A DNA stretch of 5,091 nucleotides from NCBI GenBank assembly GCA_041557595.1, contig JBFFGE010000254.1, forward strand, positions 1 through 5,091, given 5' to 3'. The notes under the pieces are model-generated. The model did not search any database, was not told the origin of the DNA, and worked only from the letters and a program-made list of their open reading frames with translations. Below, piece after piece: positions 1 to 5,091 of the stretch (position 1 is its first letter; each line of letters begins with the position of its first letter). This stretch comes from JAOTYV01 sp041557595 (lineage in GTDB: Bacteria > Pseudomonadota > Alphaproteobacteria > UBA8366). The position numbers and the translations under genes were made by a program.

Positions 1-499
1 CATAGGGCAACCCCGCGCGGCGATAATCCGCGCCCTCGGCCCCGTTTGCCCGCCGCAGATCGTCGCGGTCACGCCAATCGAAAATCGCGTCGGCCAGGTC
101 GTCGACATTGTCGGACTCCATCCCGACCGATTCGAACAGTTCTTGAAGGAGTTCGGGCGTCGCGCGGTTGAGATCGATTTTGCCGCTTTCGTCCTGAATG
201 GCGACCGTTACGGTTGCGCCGGTCTCGCCGGCCGCATCGATCGACAACAATCGCCCATCCGGCACTATTTCCCGGCGCGATCGATCGCGAATCAACATTT
301 CCGCGGCGCGAAAGACCGCCCCGTCCGCCAGCGCCCGGGCCTGGCCGTTGTCCTTCAGGTTTCGGGCGAGATTTGCGTCCGTCCGGACTTCGTTGACGAA
401 ACTTTGCGTAATGACCGCCAGCAGGAGCGCGGCCGACAGTACGGCGACCAGGGCGAACCCGCCGTCACGACGCACTCGGGAAGGGCGCCCGCGGATCAC
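1..499 (-). CDS. gspK: GspK, T2SS minor pseudopilin (3' truncated by window edge)
   Basis: About 166 N-terminal residues are visible of a protein usually near 300. The start is a GTG at 499, three bases after the gspD stop and in the same frame, so no earlier start is possible without reading through that stop; a GTG at 475 is an internal alternative. The leader is basic (MIRGRPSRVRRDGG), followed by a likely prepilin peptidase site G|FALVAV and a hydrophobic helix (FALVAVLSAALLLAVI). Position +5 after cleavage is Ala instead of the Glu of major pseudopilins, as is normal for GspK. The globular part has the family pattern DESGKIDLNRATPELLQELF, then AIFDWRDRDDLRRANGAEGADY running to the edge, which matches the conserved GspK core (DWRD...NGAE..YY). 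GspK caps the GspI-GspJ-GspK complex at the pseudopilus tip. A weak GGGAAG at 514-509 may serve as Shine-Dalgarno, but coupling to gspD is more likely. Confidence 0.9.
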   Translation of the reverse strand, partial: MIRGRPSRVRRDGGFALVAVLSAALLLAVITQSFVNEVRTDANLARNLKDNGQARALADGAVFRAAEMLIRDRSRREIVPDGRLLSIDAAGETGATVTVAIQDESGKIDLNRATPELLQELFESVGMESDNVDDLADAIFDWRDRDDLRRANGAEGADYRRAGLPY

Positions 500-502
500 C
501 GG

Positions 503-2746
503 TCAGGGCTTCCCGGAAGTGATGCCCTTGATTTGCCGGCGCAACTCCTCCGTCATTTCGCGCGCTTCCTTGAGATTGCGCACGACACGCGGCCGGATGA
601 GAATCAGCAATTCGGTCCGGTCATCGAAGTTTTCCGTCTTGCCGAACAAGGCGCCCAGCACGGGAATTTGCGACAGCAACGGCACGCCCGATCTGTTCTT
701 CGTCTTGCGATTCCGGATCAAGCCGCCCAACGCCACGGTCTCGCCGCTCTGCACCGCCACCGAACTCTTGATGCGGCGCTGCTGGATGGTCGGCGAATCG
801 ATGCCCGATGTGGTGGTCGGAATGACGTCGCTGACTTCCTGCTCGATATCGAGGGTCACGAGGCCGCCCGCGTTCACCCGGGGCGTCACGTTGAGCACGA
901 CGCCGGTGTCGCGAAACTGGATGGAGTTGACGATCGGCGCTTCCGGATCGATCGAACTGACCGAGGATTGCGTCGCCACCGGCACCTGATCGCCCACTTG
1001 AAGTTCGGCGGAATGATTGTCCAACACCATCAACTGCGGCGAGGACACCACGTTGACGTCCGTGACCTCCTGCAGCGCATTGAGCACGACACGCGCGTTG
1101 GAATTGCTGGCAAACAAGACCGACAATCCGGGAAATGCGCCGCCAACCGCACCGGAGGCCACGTCGCTCAATGTGATCTCGGTGTTGCCGGTATCGAAGA
1201 ACCACTGGACGCCGTATTGGAGGTCGTCATTCAGCCGAACCTCGGCGATGGTCGCGGAAATCAGGACCTGCAACGGTATCGTGTCGAGCTGCCGCAAGGC
1301 CGATTCGACCTGTCTGTATTCGTTCGGCGTCGCCAGGATGACCAGGGAATTGCTCGTCTCCACGGCAAAGATGCGAATTTCACTGGCCTCGAACAATGCC
1401 TGACCGCCTACCGGCCCGGCCGTCGTACGGCGCGTCACCGGGCGGCGTGGCGTGGCCGCGCCCTGGGTCGATCGCGGCGCGGCGCCGGACGATGACGCGC
1501 CGGAATTTCCACCGGTCCCGGTCCGCGTATTGCGCCGCTCGGTCAAGGACGACGACCGGATTTCCCCCGGGCGAAGCCCCGGCGCGACGTCGCCGCCCCG
1601 GCGGTTTCCCTGCGGTCCCGACTTGCCGGTAAAAATCTTGTTCAGGGCGTCCGACAAGTCGACCGCGCGGCCGTTCTCGACGTGATAGACATACAGCCGC
1701 CGCTCGTCGGACTGATTGCCGATGTCGAAGCGCTCGATCCAGCCGCGCGATTTGTCGAGATAGGACGCGTTCGGGCTGACCACCAGCACACTGTTCATTC
1801 GCTCCAGGGAGATGAATTTCACGATCCCGGCGGCCGGCCCCTTTCCGGTATCGCCAAAGACCTTATCGAGATCGGCGACCACTTCCTTCGCCTTGGAGAA
1901 GCGGAGCGGCACCAGGGCGAAGGACATGCCTTCGAACCAGTCCACGTCAAAAATCTGCACCATTTCGTTGACCGATGCGCGCTCCGCGCGGGTCCCGGCG
2001 ACGATCAACAGGTTGCGCGCTTCATCGACGCGCAGGATCGCGTCCTTGCGCAACATCGGCGTCAGGATTTTCGACATTTCTCGCGCCGCCGCGTGTTTCA
2101 GCGGCACGATCTGGACCGCATAGGCGGTGCCGCGCAGGCGCGTGCCATCGCGCAATTTCGGAACCATGCCGCGCGCGGCTTCCGTCGTCGGTACGACCTT
2201 GTAGATTCCGCCATCTTCGACAATTGCGATGCCGTGCACGCGCAAGACCTGCTCCAGTAAGGGCAACACGTCCGCCATCGCGATCGGTCGGGTGGTTTCC
2301 AGCGTCACCGAGCCTTCGACTTTCGGGTCGAGGACATAGTTGAGCCGAAGCGTCTTGCCGAGAACCGATCGCACCACATCGCGCACATTCGCATCGACGA
2401 AATTCAACATGACTTCGCCGTTCTTGGTGCGCACCTCAGTCACCCGGCTGGCCGGCACCGGATTGATGAAAGTGCCCGTTCCCCTGATCGTGGCACTGGG
2501 CGGCGTATCGCCCGCCGGCGTGCCGCCAGCCGGCGATAACGGCTTCGGTCGGCCCAGCGCCGGCGATTGCGCGCTCCCCTCCGGCGCGCCGTCCTGTGCA
2601 ACCGGCGTTTGCTTCGCGGGCGCCGGAGCGCCTTGCTCGCCTTTGAAATAGGAGCAGGATACCAAGGGAATTGCCAATAGGCCGGCAATCAACACGCCCT
2701 TAGCCCACGCTACGGGCATTTGCTCCACTAACGAATATCCTCGCAT
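503..2746 (-). CDS. gspD: GspD, T2SS outer-membrane secretin with lipoprotein-type signal
   Basis: GspD forms the multimeric outer-membrane channel of the T2SS. From the ATG at 2746 it is 747 residues: signal peptide with lipobox LVSC (Cys at 31); Pro/Ala-rich linker; N0 (~111-187, VMLNFVDANVRDVVRSVLGK); N1 (~208-270); N2 (~274-342, with the VPLRFSKAKEVVADL start and MNSVLVVSPN); N3 (~349-487), interrupted by a Ser/Gly/Thr/Arg-rich insert (~375-449); secretin domain (~492-722), with VSSPQLMVLDN, the VGDQVPV strand and the signature VPLLSQIPVLGALFG (~688-702). Only about 25 residues follow, so no pilotin-binding S domain is visible. The start is uncertain. The frame opens at an ATG at 2815, but the 23 residues this adds are polar and precede the signal peptide; an ATG at 2719 gives a compact signal with Cys at 22. 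The product assignment is very secure; the lipoprotein call is an inference from the lipobox. Confidence 0.95.
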   Translation of the reverse strand: MRGYSLVEQMPVAWAKGVLIAGLLAIPLVSCSYFKGEQGAPAPAKQTPVAQDGAPEGSAQSPALGRPKPLSPAGGTPAGDTPPSATIRGTGTFINPVPASRVTEVRTKNGEVMLNFVDANVRDVVRSVLGKTLRLNYVLDPKVEGSVTLETTRPIAMADVLPLLEQVLRVHGIAIVEDGGIYKVVPTTEAARGMVPKLRDGTRLRGTAYAVQIVPLKHAAAREMSKILTPMLRKDAILRVDEARNLLIVAGTRAERASVNEMVQIFDVDWFEGMSFALVPLRFSKAKEVVADLDKVFGDTGKGPAAGIVKFISLERMNSVLVVSPNASYLDKSRGWIERFDIGNQSDERRLYVYHVENGRAVDLSDALNKIFTGKSGPQGNRRGGDVAPGLRPGEIRSSSLTERRNTRTGTGGNSGASSSGAAPRSTQGAATPRRPVTRRTTAGPVGGQALFEASEIRIFAVETSNSLVILATPNEYRQVESALRQLDTIPLQVLISATIAEVRLNDDLQYGVQWFFDTGNTEITLSDVASGAVGGAFPGLSVLFASNSNARVVLNALQEVTDVNVVSSPQLMVLDNHSAELQVGDQVPVATQSSVSSIDPEAPIVNSIQFRDTGVVLNVTPRVNAGGLVTLDIEQEVSDVIPTTTSGIDSPTIQQRRIKSSVAVQSGETVALGGLIRNRKTKNRSGVPLLSQIPVLGALFGKTENFDDRTELLILIRPRVVRNLKEAREMTEELRRQIKGITSGKP

Positions 2747-2747
2747 C

Positions 2748-2762
2748 AAGGTTATGAACCTT
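2748..2762. repeat. Small dyad symmetry just upstream of a gspD start candidate
   Basis: AAGGTT, a three-base centre and AACCTT make perfect six-base arms, one base before the ATG at 2746. On the minus strand the 5' arm holds the only Shine-Dalgarno-like AAAGG near that start, so a hairpin here could mask it. It is short and may be chance. I see no convincing promoter in this junction. Confidence 0.35.
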
Positions 2763-2824
2763 TGGGACTCGTTGCCTGTCTTAACATGGCTTGCTCTCAA
2801 CACGAATTGTTCCATCGGCTCGAA

Positions 2825-3424
2825 CTACCGGGCAGCTTCGGGCTTCGACCGGCCGGCAGGTTTCCGCCGCGCCGGTTTTGCAGGGCGAACGGCGCCCTTC
2901 CGGCGCTTCAGCTTCGGGAACCGCTTGGCAAGCGTATCCTGATCGAGCAATTCGACTTCCACGCTCCTGTCGCCGGCACGCAACACGATCCTGTCGGCGA
3001 GAATTTTCTCGACCCGCCAGTCGAGAATTTTCTCGCCCACCGAAACCTCGCGCGCGGCTTCGTCCTCGGGCGTGCGAATGACCGCCAATTGATTGGACGG
3101 CGACAAGATCACACCGACGAGTAGAATGCCATCCGGGTTTTCGACTTTCGCGTCGGTCGTTCCCGGCGCCGATGTTTCCGACGGACGCCGGGTCGGCGAA
3201 AAAAGCGGCCGCGCCGCAATCGCCCTATATTCATCGACAGCGCCGATCGCCGGGAATTTCGGGAGCGCCGGAATTGCGGCAGCATCCGGCGCCTCTACCG
3301 GGGCGGCGGCAGGCAGCGCGGCAACCGGCGCCCAGGCGAAATACGCCAACAGGCCGGCTAACAGCACGCCGGTCACGGCGAAGATCCCCGAAAGGGTGAT
3401 GCAGGCATGGCGGCTTAATGTCAT
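2825..3424 (-). CDS. gspN: GspC/XpsN-like inner-membrane protein of the T2SS (annotated style: GspN), no PDZ domain
   Basis: This 199-residue protein has a short cytoplasmic N-terminus, one membrane span (residues ~9-31, ending LLAGLLAYFAW), an Ala/Pro-rich linker (~33-62) and a small periplasmic domain (~66-160) resembling the GspC homology region. The domain opens with YRAIAARPLFSPTRRP, a hallmark of short GspN/XpsN-type proteins, and continues with GILLVGVILSPSNQLAVIR and DWRVEKILADRIVLRAGDRSVEVELL. In known systems this protein links the GspL-GspM platform to the secretin N0 domain. The usual C-terminal PDZ or coiled-coil module of GspC is absent; instead residues ~165-199 form a Lys/Arg/Pro/Ala-rich tail. 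I chose the ATG at 3424, which overlaps the gspM stop (ATGA) and follows AGGAGGG; a TTG five codons upstream is less likely because the Shine-Dalgarno would fall inside the gene. The symbol is by analogy: functionally it is the GspC position. Confidence 0.83.
   Translation of the reverse strand: MTLSRHACITLSGIFAVTGVLLAGLLAYFAWAPVAALPAAAPVEAPDAAAIPALPKFPAIGAVDEYRAIAARPLFSPTRRPSETSAPGTTDAKVENPDGILLVGVILSPSNQLAVIRTPEDEAAREVSVGEKILDWRVEKILADRIVLRAGDRSVEVELLDQDTLAKRFPKLKRRKGAVRPAKPARRKPAGRSKPEAAR
2998..3035. repeat. Two copies of a 14-base direct repeat inside the gspC/N-like gene
   Basis: CGAGAATTTTCTCG occurs at 2998-3011 and again at 3022-3035, identical in all 14 bases. Each copy is itself an inverted repeat (CGAGAA / TTCTCG around TT). 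In the protein the copies encode the two EKIL motifs of GEKILDWRVEKILADR at residues ~130-144. Either a local duplication or codon coincidence could explain it. Confidence 0.6.
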
Positions 3425-4041
3425 GCGCCCTCCTGCCAAAGATAACCGCTCAGGTCGAAGCGCACCCGAAGCGGCAACGCCTCCGCCTGACGGTCGACCG
3501 GACGACGCGCCTTATGCCTTTGCGAAGCCCGCCGAACGCGCCGCGGCTTCGCCTTGCGCGCGGTGATCAAGACATTGTCGATGAACAGCGCCGGTCGCTG
3601 CGATTCGAATTGATGGAAAATATGCTGCAGCCCTTCCGCGGTCACCCGCATCTGCGCCCGCACGGTAACGGCGGGAAAAGGCGACCGCCCGTTCCCCGGA
3701 ACGACTTGCGAACTCACCAACGTACCGCCCTGGCGCTCCACCGTATCCTTCAACCGCTGCAACAGCAGCGCACCGGCGCGCGATTCCGATTTTGCCTTGA
3801 GGAACAGGCCGCGGGAGCCTTTCGCTTTGCGCATCCGGTCCAGCTCGACCCTGATTTGCTTCGGATCCTTCGCGCGTGCGGCAAAGCGATCGATCTGCGC
3901 CTGCGTCTCGATGGCAAGCGCGCGGTGTCCCTGAAACGCACGGAGATAGGGGCTCACGACCAACAGCCCGAAAAGCAGCACGACGCATCCCAGCAACGAC
4001 AGTGCGGCCAGCCGCGATGGCAGGGAACCCGCCCGCGTCAA
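3421..4041 (-). CDS. gspM: GspM, T2SS inner-membrane platform protein (subtype b / PilO-like)
   Basis: This 206-residue protein has one N-terminal membrane span (residues ~11-33, LAALSLLGCVVLLFGLLVVS), a charged helical linker (~35-75) and a periplasmic domain (~78-162). The domain resembles the subtype-b GspM family, with the stretch GLFLKAKSESRAGALLLQRL, a GGTLVSSQVVP strand and the typical end QFESQRPALFIDNVLI. In the T2SS, GspM pairs with GspL in the inner-membrane platform. I chose the TTG at 4041 because it overlaps the gspL stop as TTGA, has GGAG seven bases upstream, and sits directly before the membrane span. The frame is open further upstream, to an in-frame start at 4284, but that stretch lies inside gspL and reads as a shadow. 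The segment at residues ~162-182 is unusually rich in Arg and Lys. The gene overlaps the next one by four bases (ATGA). Confidence 0.9.
   Translation of the reverse strand: MTRAGSLPSRLAALSLLGCVVLLFGLLVVSPYLRAFQGHRALAIETQAQIDRFAARAKDPKQIRVELDRMRKAKGSRGLFLKAKSESRAGALLLQRLKDTVERQGGTLVSSQVVPGNGRSPFPAVTVRAQMRVTAEGLQHIFHQFESQRPALFIDNVLITARKAKPRRVRRASQRHKARRPVDRQAEALPLRVRFDLSGYLWQEGA
3428..3434 (-). promoter_or_regulatory. Strong ribosome binding site of the gspC/N-like gene
   Basis: AGGAGGG on the minus strand, three bases before the ATG at 3424 and inside the end of gspM. It rules in the ATG at 3424 over the TTG at 3439, which lies upstream of this site. It is the strongest Shine-Dalgarno in the window. 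Confidence 0.75.
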
Positions 4042-5091
4042 TTGACCGCTCCGGGTGCGTCGCCGGAAGTCGTTGCGCGGACAGCCGTCGGCGCCTCGGC
4101 TTTCAGATCGAACGTAATATGGAATCGTTCGAGCCCGGTCTTGGGGTTGCGGGCAAGGCCGGACCGAAACCCTGCATTGCCGAACAAGCGGCCGCGCTCG
4201 ATCGTCTCGATCAGCGTGGAGGCCGCGGTCGAATGACCTTGGATCGCCACCTGGCCATCCTTTATCTGAAATTGAAAGAGCCACGTCTTATCGGGGATCA
4301 GAAGCGTAAGATCTTTCAGGACGCGCACCATCGCCGGCGCACGGGCCTTTCGCTCCTGGATGAAGCGCGCGCGCTTCGCCGCCTTCTGAAGCTCATCCTC
4401 CAGGCGAACCGACACGGACGCCCGTTTCCGCACCGCCGTCAGTTCCTCGGCGAGCTTGACCGAGCGCAGCCGCTCTTTTTCCAACGGGACATAGGCGGTG
4501 AAAAATAGCAGCGCCGCGACCACCGCGGCGAGCCCTCCGGTAAGCACCTGCAAGCCCTTCGGCGCCGAATCGCGCCGGGCCGGCGGCAGAAAATTCACCG
4601 TCTCCGAACCCGCGCCCGCGGCGCCGGGCACGATACCCGCGCGAACCGGGTGCAATCCCAATTTTTCGAGCGCTTCGACGGCGTCGTCCAACACGCGGCG
4701 CGGCACTACATGCAGCCGTGCGTCCACTTCACCGGAGGCCGCCCGGAGCCCGGCCACATGAACGTCGAAATAAACATCGTCCGGCTTGAAGGGGGTTCGC
4801 CGCTCCAAATCGTACCGCATCACCTGGCGCAGATTTTCCGCCGCCGCCGCCGGCATTGTCACCGTACGGGAAAATATCTGTTCCGATGGCAGGCTCAGCG
4901 CGATCGTCGGGTTCTTGCCGACCGCATCCGCCAGCAAATTTTCGACGCCGGTGCGGAGCTCGGCCGTCCGCGGGTGCCCGTGCATCCCGCGCGGCACGGC
5001 GAGCCCCTCGAGCGCGAGCACCGTCGGCGCCACGTCGACCAGGCTGACCAGGGCCTCGGACGCGACGCCCCGGCGCCAGGGGTCGGCCTCG
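4038..5091 (-). CDS. gspL: GspL, T2SS inner-membrane platform protein (5' truncated by window edge)
   Basis: The frame stays open to the window edge, so the start lies outside; 350 residues are visible, and the GTG at 5033 is probably internal. The first ~180 visible residues are a cytoplasmic actin-like/PilM-like domain, with segment NPTIALSLPSEQIFSRTVTM followed by LRQVMRYDLERRTPFKPDDVYFD, characteristic of GspL/PilM. One hydrophobic span follows at visible residues ~180-200 (GLAAVVAALLFFTAY), then a charged, probably coiled-coil stretch (~203-251). A PilN-like periplasmic domain (~252-330) carries IPDKTWLFQFQIKDGQVAIQGHS and the closing GLERFHITFDLK. In the family, GspL recruits the ATPase GspE through its cytoplasmic domain and pairs with GspM in the periplasm. 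The gene ends in a TTGA overlap with gspM, so the two are probably translationally coupled. The main uncertainty is how much of the N-terminus is missing; family members are usually about 370-400 residues. Confidence 0.92.
   Translation of the reverse strand, partial: EADPWRRGVASEALVSLVDVAPTVLALEGLAVPRGMHGHPRTAELRTGVENLLADAVGKNPTIALSLPSEQIFSRTVTMPAAAAENLRQVMRYDLERRTPFKPDDVYFDVHVAGLRAASGEVDARLHVVPRRVLDDAVEALEKLGLHPVRAGIVPGAAGAGSETVNFLPPARRDSAPKGLQVLTGGLAAVVAALLFFTAYVPLEKERLRSVKLAEELTAVRKRASVSVRLEDELQKAAKRARFIQERKARAPAMVRVLKDLTLLIPDKTWLFQFQIKDGQVAIQGHSTAASTLIETIERGRLFGNAGFRSGLARNPKTGLERFHITFDLKAEAPTAVRATTSGDAPGAVN
4049..4052 (-). promoter_or_regulatory. Ribosome binding site of gspM (decides the TTG start)
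   Basis: GGAG on the minus strand, seven bases before the TTG at 4041 and inside the end of gspL. It supports the TTG over the upstream in-frame alternatives and, with the TTGA overlap, suggests reinitiation after gspL translation. Confidence 0.65.

Noticed and set aside
621..1205. A 194-codon minus-strand frame within gspD
   Set aside because: It is out of frame with the secretin domain and contradicts it; the in-frame protein has the complete secretin signature.
143..1495. A 450-codon plus-strand open frame (and a second of 263 codons at 198-989)
   Set aside because: Both lie antisense to gspK and gspD, whose protein matches are clear. The translations are Arg/His/Gly-rich with no recognisable domain, as expected of shadows in GC-rich DNA.
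1400..1624. Frameshift or recent insertion in gspD at the low-complexity stretch
   Set aside because: The frame is continuous from N3 through the insert into the rest of N3 and the secretin domain, and there are no flanking repeats or element ends.
2763..2824. Possible internal promoter before gspD (TTGAGA around 2796-2801 as a -35 box)
   Set aside because: No acceptable -10 hexamer lies 16-18 bases downstream of it; the spacing gives AGGCAA, which is not promoter-like.
3418..4236. A 272-codon plus-strand open frame, and other plus-strand frames at 1682-2260, 2762-3124 and 3876-4508
   Set aside because: All are antisense to gspM, gspN, gspL or gspD, lack family-like sequence and have arginine-rich, low-information translations.
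4042..4284. N-terminal extension of GspM to an in-frame start at 4284
   Set aside because: It would overlap gspL by over 240 bases; the extra residues are Arg-rich shadow sequence, and the TTG at 4041 has both a Shine-Dalgarno and the stop/start overlap.

Overview
The window is one strand-coherent block of a type II secretion system (T2SS, general secretory pathway) operon. All real genes lie on the minus strand, so transcription runs from position 5091 towards 1. In transcript order they are gspL (5' end cut off by the window edge), gspM, a short GspC/XpsN-type inner-membrane gene (called gspN here), gspD (secretin) and gspK (3' end cut off). The DNA is GC-rich with strong GC bias at third codon positions, and it uses TTG and GTG starts. 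The subtype-b GspM and the short XpsN-like GspC fit a proteobacterium, possibly an alphaproteobacterium. That placement is an inference from protein style, not a taxonomic proof.

Layout: 5091-4038 gspL; 4041-3421 gspM, joined to gspL by a TTGA stop/start overlap; 3424-2825 gspN, joined to gspM by an ATGA overlap; a short junction of at most 105 nt holding an uncertain gspD start and a small dyad; gspD to 503; then gspK from a GTG at 499, three bases after the gspD stop. No stretch over 300 bases lacks a gene. I see no RNA genes, mobile elements, CRISPR arrays or factor-independent terminators. The long plus-strand open frames are antisense shadows of these genes.

How they work together: GspL (PilM-like cytoplasmic domain, one membrane span, PilN-like periplasmic domain) and GspM form the inner-membrane assembly platform that couples the cytoplasmic ATPase to the pseudopilus. 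The GspC/GspN protein bridges that platform to the periplasmic N domains of the outer-membrane secretin GspD. GspK is the minor pseudopilin expected at the pseudopilus tip. The ATPase (GspE), platform protein GspF, major pseudopilin and other minor pseudopilins are not in view and probably lie outside both edges.

The system itself is well known. The unusual details are a secretin that appears to be a lipoprotein (lipobox LVSC) with no C-terminal pilotin-binding extension, a roughly 75-residue low-complexity insert in its N3 domain, a PDZ-less GspC analogue with a strongly basic tail, a basic segment near the C-terminus of GspM, and gspK placed after gspD. I found no evidence of an undescribed system.
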